NCBI RefSeq assembly: GCF_013344475.1
Contig: NZ_JABUOU010000001.1
Span: 620,001 to 684,000 of the forward strand
Source: Martelella limonii
GTDB lineage: Bacteria > Pseudomonadota > Alphaproteobacteria > Rhizobiales > Rhizobiaceae
Reading direction: 5' to 3'
DNA length: 64,000 bases
Shown: one piece after another, positions 7,905 through 16,360 of the stretch
How the letters are laid out: every line of letters begins with the position of its first letter
Numbering within the stretch: the first letter of the stretch is position 1
Made by a program: the position numbers and the translations under genes
The notes under the pieces: generated by a model
Told to the model about the DNA's origin: nothing
The model's input: only the letters and a program-made list of their open reading frames with translations
Databases searched by the model: none

Positions 7905-8987
7905 ATGAAAGCCGGTGGAGCAAAGCACGGGAACTGGAAAGACGGATACTGGGCGGGCTGGGACGAATACCGGCACGGCCCGAAAAAACGTCCGAAGCCA
8001 CTGCCTCGCATCCTGAAAGGGCAGAAGAGGGAACGCACAGTCGAGTCCGTGATGGATATCTTGGATGACTTCCGCCTGACCCAATTCGAACACGAGGCCG
8101 ATTGCCGCCACGGTCTCCGCGCGGCGCTCTGCCTCCAAGGTTTTGCCTGGAACCAATCAGATTATGAGGCCACACGAGTTGTCGAAGAGGCCTTGCAGCG
8201 GATAGGAGCAAAGCGTCCGACCTGGTATCAGGGCCAGAAATATTACACCCAGTCGCCGGACTTCTGTGCATGGTGCCAAGCGCCAATGGAAGACGTAGAG
8301 CGAACACGATCACAGCGCTTCTGCTCCAAGGAGTGCGCGAAAGCCGCGCTTGAGGCTCGTGCTACCAAAGACAGTAATATCAGAGACGCCACGATGCGTT
8401 CGGCCTATCGTCTCGTGGAGAAATTGGAAAACCCGCCGAAAGAGTGCATCTATTGCGGTAAAACGTTTTACAGCGATCGAAAGAGCGCCGATTTCTGTTC
8501 GCCCCGCTGTGTCTCTCGACACCAGAAAGGGGAAAGCCTCCTCCTTGAGCGTCAATGTGTGGAATGCGGAACTACATATCAGCCGACAAACCGAAACCAA
8601 ATGTGTTGTTCGCTTAAGTGCCGAGGACTGCATCAGCATAAAGAGTGGAAGGTCAAATTTGCTGAAGAGACCCGTGCGTGTGCATTCTGCGATACGAGAT
8701 TCCGCCCGACAACGCCCTATGCAAAATACTGCTCAAAACGCTGTGCCAAGCTAGTATCGAACCGTGCTTATCGCGAGAGGCAGGGCTATGCCGAGCACCA
8801 CCTCAAATGTGAATGGTGCTCCAACGAGTTTGTTTCGAAAATGCCGTGGGCAAAATTCTGCTGTAGGCAGTGCAAACGGTCATCCGAGACGTTCCAGCGG
8901 AAGGTCGCGAAACTTCCACGCCTGCCCGTCCCGGACTCTCGACCGCTGACGCCGGAATTGTTCGACAGGCTGCTTCAGGCGGCTTAG
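7905..8987 (+). CDS. Multi-zinc-ribbon protein with five tandem Cys4 modules, prophage cargo
   Basis: A 360-residue basic protein. The N-terminal 115 residues are not recognised (G-N-W-K-D-G-Y-W-A-G-W-D start). The rest holds five repeats of CxxC-x13-15-C-x2/3-C: cysteines 121/124/140/144, 181/184/198/202, 218/221/235/239, 259/262/276/280 and 302/305/319/323. Each repeat has an aromatic or small residue before the second pair (FCS, YCS, CCS), like short zinc ribbons of the FCS/HNH-associated type. Nucleic-acid binding is the likely role, but no nuclease motif is seen. ATG at 7905 lies 5 bases after the previous stop; TTG at 7881 is rejected. It ends the plus-strand block and its 3' end overlaps a convergent gene. 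Confidence 0.7.
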   Translation: MKAGGAKHGNWKDGYWAGWDEYRHGPKKRPKPLPRILKGQKRERTVESVMDILDDFRLTQFEHEADCRHGLRAALCLQGFAWNQSDYEATRVVEEALQRIGAKRPTWYQGQKYYTQSPDFCAWCQAPMEDVERTRSQRFCSKECAKAALEARATKDSNIRDATMRSAYRLVEKLENPPKECIYCGKTFYSDRKSADFCSPRCVSRHQKGESLLLERQCVECGTTYQPTNRNQMCCSLKCRGLHQHKEWKVKFAEETRACAFCDTRFRPTTPYAKYCSKRCAKLVSNRAYRERQGYAEHHLKCEWCSNEFVSKMPWAKFCCRQCKRSSETFQRKVAKLPRLPVPDSRPLTPELFDRLLQAA

Positions 8988-9322
8988 CTATCCGATGATA
9001 TCAGCTTGGCAAGCTCGTCCTCGCTGATCTTCCAATCTTTAGTTTCCGCAAGAGCGCGTTCGCAAATGTCGTGGAAGAACGCCCTTCCGACACGAAGGAT
9101 ATCTTCATCGGCGGTTTCGACGGGCACTTTGATGCTTGCCTTTAACCATTCATGGAAAGGACCGGTGGTTTGCCATGCAAATTCGACTATCCAATTCTCT
9201 CCGCTCTGCTCGATTCCCAAAAATTGTAGAGGCGTATCGGTATCTGACAATTTCATCTCCTGTGGGGTACATCTCTGAACTGTTAGAGTAGGCTTAATCT
9301 TTACGAGAAAGCGCGAAAACAA
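8984..9322 (-). CDS. Hypothetical prophage protein
   Basis: A protein of up to 112 residues with no recognised family. Visible features are a strand-rich central part (QFLGIEQSGENWIVEFAW) and a helical C-terminus with ISEDELAKLISSDS. The frame opens at a TTG at 9322; the first ATG is at 9256, directly behind CAGGAG with almost no spacing, so the true start is uncertain. It is convergent to, and overlaps by 4 bases, the zinc-ribbon gene. Confidence 0.45.
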   Translation of the reverse strand: MFSRFLVKIKPTLTVQRCTPQEMKLSDTDTPLQFLGIEQSGENWIVEFAWQTTGPFHEWLKASIKVPVETADEDILRVGRAFFHDICERALAETKDWKISEDELAKLISSDS

Positions 9323-9395
9323 GGGTATCGGGCCTGTCCCCCCTTATTATAGCGCTTCGCAAATCGGTTTTCACGGATTCTAATGTGCGAACCGC

Positions 9396-9629
9396 TCAGA
9401 GGGAGCCACGCCCTCGCTTATGTCGGTTGCGCCATTTCTCCAGCGTAAGCATGTCGTCCCAGTTTTCTTTGCCGTCGGGAGCTTCGACTGAGGGTTCTAT
9501 GCCTTCTTTTCCATTGGGGTAGATCGTAACCACGAGAGTCCTAAGATTGACCTGGATTGTTGCACCGCACTTTTTTGCGGCCTTAATCAACCGCTCAATA
9601 TCTGCCTGCCTGAAATTCGCTTTGGTCAT
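9396..9629 (-). CDS. Small conserved prophage protein (FRQAD-type)
   Basis: A 77-residue protein starting MTKANFRQADIERLIKAAKK, then a strand TIQVNLRTLVVTIYP and a C-terminal LTLEKWRNRHKRGRG. Small proteins with an N-terminal F-(R/K)-Q-x-D-(I/V/L)-x-R-x-I-(K/R)-A-A motif commonly lie directly upstream of tyrosine integrase genes in alphaproteobacterial prophages. No integrase follows here on the minus strand. ATG at 9629 is preferred to the GTG at 9638. It is the last gene before the tRNA junction. Confidence 0.6.
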   Translation of the reverse strand: MTKANFRQADIERLIKAAKKCGATIQVNLRTLVVTIYPNGKEGIEPSVEAPDGKENWDDMLTLEKWRNRHKRGRGSL

Positions 9630-9650
9630 TGAGAACACCCCGAGAACAGG

Positions 9651-9683
9651 TTGCTACCATTTTGCTACCTAACACGGTAGCAC
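9651..9683. repeat. Clustered GCTACC/GGTAGC repeats near prophage end
   Basis: TTGCTACC occurs at 9651-9658 and again at 9662-9669, and its inverted form GGTAGCAC lies at 9676-9683. The second and third copies can form a 6-bp hairpin GCTACC/GGTAGC with a 6-base loop. Three copies within 33 bases, between the last phage gene and the tRNA fragment, suggest recombinase arm-type sites or an operator. That role is inferred from position only. Confidence 0.5.
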
Positions 9684-9788
9684 AAAAGGATTCTATTGAT
9701 GACGGAAGATGAGTGAGGCGCGTGAAACACCCAGCAATACGGGACGTTGCGGAATAGCGCGTGACAGTGAAGAACGGTCTTAACCGAA

Positions 9789-9827
9789 TTTCAAGACCGG
9801 TGCCTTAAACCGCTCGGCCACTCCTCC
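9789..9827 (-). tRNA. 5' half of a tRNA-Ser(UGA) gene, truncated at the anticodon loop
   Basis: Read on the minus strand, the fragment starts GGAGGAGTGGCCGAGCGG (acceptor 5' strand, position 8-9, D-stem), continues through TTTAAGGC and reaches the anticodon arm CCGGT-CTTGAAA with anticodon TGA. The 3' strand of the anticodon stem should then read ACCGG, but the sequence is TTCGG, and no variable arm, TTCGA T-loop or matching 3' acceptor strand follows. The break at the anticodon loop next to phage genes marks an integration junction. A functional serine tRNA cannot be made from this fragment alone. Confidence 0.8.
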
Positions 9828-10129
9828 TGAGCGGGCAATTCACGAATTATTTGTGTTTGCGATTTAGAGCTTGGCCTTTATCATCGTGTGCGAAGCATGG
9901 TCAATGCCGATGATCGTTTGCGGTTGTTTTCGCCCGGATTTGCGGACAAGCAGGAGCGGTCCGGGCCTTGTTCGGGCAATTGCGGGTTGCGCATTTTCGC
10001 CAATTTTGTTAACGCGCCACAATGACGCCATCAAGCATCCTCATAGGACAGCTTGACAAAATTTCAAGGTCCAGGGGTTCCGGCAAGCATATCCGCCGGA
10101 ACATCGACATAGACGTAAGAAAGATTGGC

Positions 10130-11047
10130 ATGACAGAATTCCGGTTTTCCACTTCGCTTGCGATGCTCGCTTTGACGGCATTGATGGCTTCGTGCACGAC
10201 CGTTGCTTCTACAGCAGTCGACAGCAATGAAGAGGCCGCGAAACTCGCCGAAGCTGAAGCAAACAAGATTTCGGAGGCCGAGGCGCTCGCTTACCAGAAG
10301 ATCGGCAAGCCCTATCAGGTACGCGGAACGTGGTACACGCCCAAGCAGGATACCAAGTATTCCAAGACCGGCCTTGCCTCCTGGTATGGCCCGAAATTCA
10401 ACGGTGGCCGCACAGCAAGCGGCGAAATCTACGACATGAACCACCTCTCGGCCGCGCACAAGACGCTGCCGCTTCCGAGCTATGTGCGTGTCACCAATCT
10501 GGACAACAACACCTCCGTTGTCGTTCGCGTCAATGACCGTGGTCCTTTCGTATCTGGCCGGATCATCGATCTTTCGAAGAAGGCGGCGGAGATGCTGAAG
10601 GTCACCGGCCACGGCGTTGCCAATGTCCGCGTCGATTACGTCGGTCCCGCATCGAAGGATGCCGACGACATGGACTACCTGATGGCCTCCTATCAGAAGA
10701 AGGATGTGCCGGAAGGCGTCGATCCTGGCCGATTCGGAGATGTTCAGCTGGCAGCGGCTGAGCCTGCGCCGGCGGCGGCTGTTGATATGTCGGCCCCTAT
10801 TGTTGTCGATGCCGCAGCAGAACCTGCCACATTGGTTGCCGCCGCCGCGCCCGCAGCCGAGGAAGCAACCGAGGTTGCTGTCGCAGTTGCAGCGGAGGCC
10901 GATACGGTCGCGCCAGAGGCCGCAAGCGCCAAGCTTGCCATGGTCGAGGAAGAAAAGCCCGTCGCAGCGAATGAAGCAAGCGCCGCGGCTGAGACCATCG
11001 TTGCTGAAAACACGGCGACAGTCGTTCCGATTCCGTTCAAGAGATAG
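10130..11047 (+). CDS. rlpA: RlpA-family septal lytic transglycosylase-like lipoprotein
   Basis: A 305-residue lipoprotein: the signal sequence ends with a lipobox LMASC, so Cys after cleavage would be lipidated. Residues about 80-175 form the double-psi beta-barrel of RlpA, with GLASWYGPKFNGGRTASG, AAHKTLPLP and VNDRGPF, including the His and Asp implicated in cutting denuded septal glycan. The C-terminal 90 residues are low-complexity Ala/Glu/Val-rich and show no obvious SPOR domain, so septal targeting may rely on another element. I chose ATG 10130 because it places the signal peptide at the N-terminus; an earlier ATG at 10022 would add 36 non-signal residues. It is followed by tmk. Confidence 0.88.
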   Translation: MTEFRFSTSLAMLALTALMASCTTVASTAVDSNEEAAKLAEAEANKISEAEALAYQKIGKPYQVRGTWYTPKQDTKYSKTGLASWYGPKFNGGRTASGEIYDMNHLSAAHKTLPLPSYVRVTNLDNNTSVVVRVNDRGPFVSGRIIDLSKKAAEMLKVTGHGVANVRVDYVGPASKDADDMDYLMASYQKKDVPEGVDPGRFGDVQLAAAEPAPAAAVDMSAPIVVDAAAEPATLVAAAAPAAEEATEVAVAVAAEADTVAPEAASAKLAMVEEEKPVAANEASAAAETIVAENTATVVPIPFKR

Positions 11048-11110
11048 CGTCTTCGGGGCTTTTGCCGGAAGACGAATTCCTCTAAACCCTGACGGACCGA
11101 TCCGTCAGGG
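11048..11110 (+). terminator. Two hairpins between rlpA and tmk
   Basis: The first is CGTCTTC (11048-11054) pairing with GAAGACG, enclosing GGC-TTTT-GCC. The second is a perfect 10-bp stem CCCTGACGGA (11087-11096)/TCCGTCAGGG (11101-11110) with loop CCGA. Neither has a following T-run, so partial termination, attenuation or mRNA protection are all possible. Confidence 0.5.
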
Positions 11111-11121
11111 GAAAAGACAGC

Positions 11122-11781
11122 GTGAAAACCGGGCTATTTATCAGCTTTGAAGGTGGCGAGGGGGCCGGCAAGTCGACCCAGATCCGCCTGCTCGCTGCGC
11201 GGCTCACAAAGGCTGGCCGCAAGGTGGTCGTCACCCGCGAACCGGGTGGTTCGCCAGGCGCAGAGGCCGTGCGCCATGTGCTGCTGTCGGGCGCTGCCGA
11301 GCCATTCGGCGTTGGCATGGAAGTGATTCTCTTTGCCGCAGCCCGCAATGATCATGTCGAGGAGATCATCCGCCCCGCGCTTGCTGAAGGCAAGATCGTG
11401 CTCTGCGACCGGTTCATGGATTCCTCGCGCGTCTACCAGGGCGCGGCCGGCGGCCTGGATCCGGCCTTTGTCGCAACCGTGGAGCGCGTTGCCGTCGACG
11501 GCACCATTCCTGACCTCACGCTGATCTTCGATCTTGATGCCCTGGAAGGGCTCGAACGCGTGGCGGCGCGTTCGCCGGAAAAGGCGCTTGCCGGCACGCC
11601 GGACCGGTTTGAAAAGGATGATATCGCCGTTCATGAAGCGCGCAGAAAGGCTTTCCTGAAGATCGCCGAGGCTGAGCCGGTGCGCTGCCGCATCATTGCA
11701 GCCGATGGCGCGCCGGAAACGGTCGCGGAAGCCGTCTGGCAGGCCGTTTCCCCCCTGCTCGGGGAGAAAGTCCATGGCTGA
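11122..11781 (+). CDS. tmk: Thymidylate kinase
   Basis: A 219-residue cytosolic enzyme that phosphorylates dTMP to dTDP in dTTP synthesis. The P-loop [11 protein letters not shown] is at about residues 9-19, the DR-x motif [13 protein letters not shown] near 95-107 contacts the substrate, and TPDRFE near 160 belongs to the LID region. The length is normal. Translation starts at GTG 11122 shortly after the hairpin. The 3' end overlaps holB by 8 bases, so the replication-linked pair is co-translated. Confidence 0.95.
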   Translation: MKTGLFISFEGGEGAGKSTQIRLLAARLTKAGRKVVVTREPGGSPGAEAVRHVLLSGAAEPFGVGMEVILFAAARNDHVEEIIRPALAEGKIVLCDRFMDSSRVYQGAAGGLDPAFVATVERVAVDGTIPDLTLIFDLDALEGLERVAARSPEKALAGTPDRFEKDDIAVHEARRKAFLKIAEAEPVRCRIIAADGAPETVAEAVWQAVSPLLGEKVHG

Positions 11782-12802
11782 CGATCTCGTTCTGGAAGGC
11801 GCCATTCACCCCGCTGCCAATCCTCATCTCTACGGGCATGAAGAGGCCGAGGCCTATCTTGCCGCATCCTACAGAAGCGGAAAGGGCCATCACGCAATCC
11901 TGCTCGAAGGCGGTGAGGGCATCGGCAAGGCGACGCTTGCCTTTCGTTTCGCCAACCATGTGCTTCACTATCCCGATCCGAAGAGCGCCCCAGATCATAT
12001 CATCGCCCCCGACCATTCTGCGCCGCTCACGCGCCAGATCATCGCCGGTGCGTCGCACGATCTTCTGCATCTTGAGCGCCCTGTGGATGTGAAGACCGGC
12101 AAGCGGCGAAGCGCTATCACGGTGGATGAGGTCCGCCGGGCAGGGCATTTCCTGTCGCAGACGTCTGGCACCGGCAACTGGCGGATCGTGATCGTCGATG
12201 CCGCCGACGACCTGAACCGATCGGCGGCGAACGCGATTCTCAAGATCCTGGAAGAGCCGCCCAGACATGCGATGTTCCTGCTGATTTCGCATACGCCGGG
12301 AAGGCTGTTGCCCACGATCCGCTCGCGCTGCCTGCCGCTTCGGTTGCGGCCGCTTCACGAGGATGACCTGGTGCGCGCCCTTGGCGCGCTTGGCGTCCAT
12401 GCCGCGGGCGAGGAGCAGGCGCGTCTGGCGGAGCTTGCCAATGGCAGCGTCTCGGAAGCGTTGAAGCTCGTCAATTATGGCGGCGGCGAGATCATCGACA
12501 GCTACCGCGCCACGCTCGAGGGCGGCGATGGCGAGGCGCGGCTGACGATGCACAAGCTTGCTGACGCCATGGCCAAGCGTGAAAACGAGGTCGTGCTCGA
12601 TTTCCTGATGAGCCACATCGATGAGGATATCAAGGCGCGGGCACGGGCCGCAGCGCTTGCCGGCGATCTTGAAAAGGCCGAACGGCTTGCCGCATTCTCC
12701 TCTGCGGTGACGGGGGAGGTCGCCGAGGCCGAGGCGTTCAATCTTGACCGCAAGCAGCTGGTGCTCGATCTGCTCGCCCGGATACGCGCCGCCGTCAATT
12801 GA
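11774..12802 (+). CDS. holB: DNA polymerase III subunit delta'
   Basis: A 342-residue clamp-loader subunit. The AAA+ module has a P-loop-like [10 protein letters not shown] near residue 45, the strand [20 protein letters not shown] (Walker B-like and helix), LKILEEPP and the SRC motif ([10 protein letters not shown]) near residue 183. The zinc-binding cysteine cluster found after the P-loop in E. coli delta' is absent here. It overlaps tmk by 8 bases and precedes metG, the usual alphaproteobacterial order. ATG 11774 was chosen because it starts the conserved domain. Confidence 0.93.
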   Translation: MADDLVLEGAIHPAANPHLYGHEEAEAYLAASYRSGKGHHAILLEGGEGIGKATLAFRFANHVLHYPDPKSAPDHIIAPDHSAPLTRQIIAGASHDLLHLERPVDVKTGKRRSAITVDEVRRAGHFLSQTSGTGNWRIVIVDAADDLNRSAANAILKILEEPPRHAMFLLISHTPGRLLPTIRSRCLPLRLRPLHEDDLVRALGALGVHAAGEEQARLAELANGSVSEALKLVNYGGGEIIDSYRATLEGGDGEARLTMHKLADAMAKRENEVVLDFLMSHIDEDIKARARAAALAGDLEKAERLAAFSSAVTGEVAEAEAFNLDRKQLVLDLLARIRAAVN

Positions 12803-12908
12803 GAGCAGCCTTCCTCCGGTTTGACTTGATGCTCGGCGACAGTGGGGTTAAGACCGGGCAAACAACCGGCGCGGCAGCCGGCAAGAACAGCGCAGACGGA
12901 CACCGGAC

Positions 12909-14456
12909 ATGACCGACCAGGGCAATAATTTCTACATCACGACGCCGATCTTCTACCCGAACGGCTCCCCGCATATCGGTCATGCCTACACGATGATTGC
13001 GACCGATGTGCTGGCGCGTTTCGCACGCCTCGACGGCAAGAATGTGCGTTTTCTGTCCGGGACGGACGAACATGGCCAGAAGATGCAGCAGACAGCCGAA
13101 AAACAGGGCATCGCCCCGATCGAGCTGGCCAACCAGAACTCGGCCGTGTTCCGGACCCTGCTCGAAAAGCTGAACTGCTCAAATGACGACTATATCCGCA
13201 CCACCGAGGAGCGTCACCGCATCGCGGTTCAGGCGCTCTGGAAGCGGATGGAAGACAACGGCGACATTTATCTCGGCAAGTATGGCGGCTGGTATTCGGT
13301 GCGTCAGGAAGCCTATTTCGACGAGGGCGAAACCACCGTCGGCGAAGACGGCGTGCGCCGCGAACCGCTCGGTTCGCCGGTGGAATGGGTCGAGGAAGAG
13401 AGCTATTTCTTCAAGCTGTCGGCCTATGGCGACAGGCTGCTCGAATATTACGACGCCCATCCCGATTTCATCGGCCCGAACGAGCGCCGCAACGAGGTTG
13501 TCTCCTTCGTCAAGTCCGGCCTGAAGGACCTGTCGATCTCCCGCACGACCTTCGACTGGGGCATCCCCGTACCCGGCAATCCCGATCACGTCATGTATGT
13601 GTGGGTCGATGCGCTGACGAACTACATCACGGCGCTCGGCTTCCCGGATGAAAATGCGGCTCTCTGGGATTTCTGGCCCGGCATTCACATCATCGGCAAG
13701 GACATCATCCGCTTCCATGCTGTCTACTGGCCGGCCTTTCTGATGTCGGCAGGCGTGGCGCTGCCGAAGCGCGTCTATGCCCACGGCTTCCTGCTCAACA
13801 AGGGCGAGAAGATGTCGAAGTCGGTCGGCAATGTCGTCGATCCGTTCAACCTGGTCGAGCATTTCGGCCTCGACCCGATCCGCTATTTCTTCCTGCGCGA
13901 GGTCTCCTTCGGGCAGGACGGCAGCTATAGCGACGAGGGGATCGGCACGCGCATCAACTCCGATCTTGCCAATGGCATCGGAAACCTTGCCAGCCGCTCG
14001 CTGTCGATGATCGTCAAGAATTGCGACGGTCAGGTGCCGGTTTGCGGCGCTCTGTCCGACGAAGACAAGGCCATGCTTGCCACCGCCGACGGCGTGGTTG
14101 AAACGGTCCGGGGCGAGATGGACAAGCTTGCCATCCACCGCGCGCTTGCCGCGATCATCGCCGTGGTCTCCGAGGCCGACCGCTATTTCGCCGGCCAGGA
14201 GCCCTGGGCGCTGAAGAAGACGGATCCGGAACGGATGGCGACGGTTCTTTACGTGACGGCCGAAGTGGTGCGCCAGATCGCGATCCTGCTGCAGCCCGCC
14301 ATGCCGGAATCGGCTGCAAAACTGCTCGATCTGCTGGTGATCCCGGAAACCGAGCGTTCCTTTGCGCATCTGGGAGAGGCGGGCCGTCTGAAGGCTGGCA
14401 CGCCGCTGGAAAAGCCGGCTCCGGTCTTCCCGCGCTATGTCGCGCCCGAGGAATAG
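12909..14456 (+). CDS. metG: Methionyl-tRNA synthetase
   Basis: A 515-residue class I synthetase that charges tRNA-Met. The HIGH box appears as PHIGHAY near residue 20 and the KMSKS loop as [10 protein letters not shown] near 300. The connective-peptide knuckle reads [11 protein letters not shown], where zinc-binding forms carry cysteines, so this is a zinc-free type. The C-terminal anticodon-binding helical domain has GQEPWALKK. There is no C-terminal tRNA-binding EMAP-like domain, as expected for this length. It is 10 bases upstream of tatD. Confidence 0.96.
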   Translation: MTDQGNNFYITTPIFYPNGSPHIGHAYTMIATDVLARFARLDGKNVRFLSGTDEHGQKMQQTAEKQGIAPIELANQNSAVFRTLLEKLNCSNDDYIRTTEERHRIAVQALWKRMEDNGDIYLGKYGGWYSVRQEAYFDEGETTVGEDGVRREPLGSPVEWVEEESYFFKLSAYGDRLLEYYDAHPDFIGPNERRNEVVSFVKSGLKDLSISRTTFDWGIPVPGNPDHVMYVWVDALTNYITALGFPDENAALWDFWPGIHIIGKDIIRFHAVYWPAFLMSAGVALPKRVYAHGFLLNKGEKMSKSVGNVVDPFNLVEHFGLDPIRYFFLREVSFGQDGSYSDEGIGTRINSDLANGIGNLASRSLSMIVKNCDGQVPVCGALSDEDKAMLATADGVVETVRGEMDKLAIHRALAAIIAVVSEADRYFAGQEPWALKKTDPERMATVLYVTAEVVRQIAILLQPAMPESAAKLLDLLVIPETERSFAHLGEAGRLKAGTPLEKPAPVFPRYVAPEE

Positions 14457-14466
14457 AAAGACTTTC

Positions 14467-15246
14467 ATGCTGATCGATACCCATTGCCATCTCGACTTCC
14501 CGGATTTCGACAGCGAGCGGGATGATCTCGTCGCCCGCGCCAGAGAGGCTGGCGTGGCGCAGATGGTGACGATCTCGACGCGCGTTAAGAAGTTTCCGCA
14601 AGTCCTTGTGATTGCGGAGAAATACGAAAATGTGTTCTGCTCGGTCGGCACCCATCCCGCCAATGCCGATGAGGAACTCGACATTTCGGTCGAGGATCTG
14701 GTCGGCCTGACCGCCCATGAAAAGGTGGTCGCGATCGGCGAGGCCGGGCTCGACTATCATTACGAGCCTGAGAAGGCCGAAGCCCAGAAGATCGGCCTGA
14801 GGCGCCACATCGATGCCGCCCGCCGGACCGGGCTGCCGCTGGTGATCCACAGCCGCGACGCCGATGACGACATGAAGGCGATCCTGACCGAGGAGACCGA
14901 GGCGGGCGCCTTTCCCTTCATCCTGCATTGTTTCTCATCCGGCAGGGCTTTGGCCGAAACCGGGGTGGCCCTTGGCGGTTATGTCTCGTTCTCCGGCATC
15001 CTCACCTTCAAGAATTCGCAGGAGATCCGCGATATCGCCGCCGACGTTCCGATGGACCGGCTTCTGGTGGAAACCGATGCCCCCTATCTTGCGCCGACGC
15101 CGTTCCGCGGAAAGCGCAACGAGCCTTCCTATGTGGTCAACACCGCACGGGTGCTTGCTGAGGTGAAAGGTGTGAGCGAGGCAGAGATTGCGCGCATCAC
15201 CACGGAAAATGCCTTCCGCTGCTTTTCCAAGATGAAGCGGGTCTGA
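14467..15246 (+). CDS. tatD: TatD-family metal-dependent deoxyribonuclease
   Basis: A 259-residue TIM-barrel hydrolase. The first metal motif is IDTHCHLDFPDF, followed by GTHPANAD, the metal-bridging glutamate in IGEAGLDYHY, the IHSRDADDD and LHCFSSG histidines, and the ETDAPYLAPTPFRGKRNEP motif near the end. Enzymes of this group degrade DNA and are sometimes linked to quality control. ATG 14467 opens the conserved domain directly. The downstream metallo-hydrolase starts 4 bases after its stop. Confidence 0.95.
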   Translation: MLIDTHCHLDFPDFDSERDDLVARAREAGVAQMVTISTRVKKFPQVLVIAEKYENVFCSVGTHPANADEELDISVEDLVGLTAHEKVVAIGEAGLDYHYEPEKAEAQKIGLRRHIDAARRTGLPLVIHSRDADDDMKAILTEETEAGAFPFILHCFSSGRALAETGVALGGYVSFSGILTFKNSQEIRDIAADVPMDRLLVETDAPYLAPTPFRGKRNEPSYVVNTARVLAEVKGVSEAEIARITTENAFRCFSKMKRV

Positions 15247-15250
15247 AACC

Positions 15251-16066
15251 GTGGGATACCGCCAGCGCTTCACCATTCTCGGCTGCGCGTCTTCGCCCGG
15301 CGTTCCGCGGATCGGGGGAGACTGGGGCGCTTGCGATCCTGACAATCCGAAGAACCGACGTACGCGCACGGCGCTACTGGTCGAACAGATTGCGCCCGAT
15401 GGCGGCGTGACGACGGTGGTGATCGACACCGGGCCCGACTTTCGCGAGCAGATGGTGCGCACTGGCGTCAAGCGCATCGATGCGGTGATCTATACGCACG
15501 CCCATGCCGATCACCTGCATGGCATCGACGACATTCGCGGCTATTTTCACACCCAGCGCAAGCGCATCCCGATCTATGCGGAGCCGGTGACGATGGGCCG
15601 CATTCTTGACGGTTTCGCCTACTGCCTGACCACGCCGGAGGGAAGCGCCTATCCGCCGATCGCCGAGCCGCATGTCATCGACGATCTCGAAACGCCGGTG
15701 GTGATCGAGGGGCCGGGCGGTGTTATTCGTCTTTCACCTTTCGCGCAGCAGCATGGCGACATCGTTTCCCTCGGCTTCCGCATCGGCAATGTCGCCTATT
15801 GCACCGATGTCAGTGATTTTCCTGCAAAGGCAATCAAGAAGCTTGGCGACCTCGATCTCATCATCATCGATGCGCTCCAGTATGAGCGCCATCCAAGCCA
15901 CCTTTCGCTCACGCAGGCGCTTGAATGGATCGAGCGCTTCGGCGCCAGACGCGCGGTGTTGACGCACATGCATGTGCCGCTCGACTACGACACCGTGATG
16001 GCGGAAACCCCCGACCACGTCGAACCCGGCTATGACGGGCTCACGATCGAAGTCGAATCGATCTGA
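15251..16066 (+). CDS. MBL-fold metallo-hydrolase, PhnP-like cyclic phosphate phosphodiesterase
   Basis: A 271-residue metallo-beta-lactamase-fold enzyme with HAHADHLHGIDD near residue 86, a GDIVSLGFRIG region supplying another metal ligand, YCTDVSDFP, and LTHMH near the end. The N-terminal ILGCASSPGVPR and G-A-C-x-P are typical of phosphoribosyl 1,2-cyclic phosphate phosphodiesterase relatives. No phn genes are nearby, so its physiological substrate is unclear. It starts with GTG at 15251 immediately after tatD and probably shares its transcript. About 295 bases without a gene follow. Confidence 0.88.
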   Translation: MGYRQRFTILGCASSPGVPRIGGDWGACDPDNPKNRRTRTALLVEQIAPDGGVTTVVIDTGPDFREQMVRTGVKRIDAVIYTHAHADHLHGIDDIRGYFHTQRKRIPIYAEPVTMGRILDGFAYCLTTPEGSAYPPIAEPHVIDDLETPVVIEGPGGVIRLSPFAQQHGDIVSLGFRIGNVAYCTDVSDFPAKAIKKLGDLDLIIIDALQYERHPSHLSLTQALEWIERFGARRAVLTHMHVPLDYDTVMAETPDHVEPGYDGLTIEVESI

Positions 16067-16360
16067 CTGCCGCCCCTCTGTAACACCCATGTCGCAAATC
16101 GGCGCATGAGGCATCCTTGGGTGCAGTACACTCTCCTGACCTGCAAACGCGGCATGGCTCGGCTCTTCTCGCCGCTCGGTGGCGTTAGACGAAAGTCGTA
16201 AACCAGCGCTCCGGACCCCGCGTTTTCAGGCGAAATCGGCCTTCATGCATCAAGAACATGAATTTTGAGGTTGATTTGAGGAGCGTGAATTGCAGTATTG
16301 GGTACGGACTGCCTAAAAATCGCGCAAGAGAAAGCGATAGGCAAAACAGATGGGGACAAT

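Larger units (their letters stand above)
9630..10129. other. Non-coding junction between prophage and rlpA
   Basis: This 500-base gap holds the GCTACC repeats, about 100 bases of unassigned prophage-side sequence, the tRNA-Ser 5' half and the rlpA leader. The leader contains an inverted repeat TTCCGGC (10078-10084)/GCCGGAA (10095-10101) and a TTGACA at 10053-10058 that could be a -35 element, although no matching -10 box is clear. No protein gene is supported here. Confidence 0.6.

Noticed and set aside
9340-9395. TTCGCA/TGCGAA inverted repeat between two minus-strand prophage genes
   Set aside because: The arms are only 6 bases with a loop of more than 20, weak for a terminator or operator.
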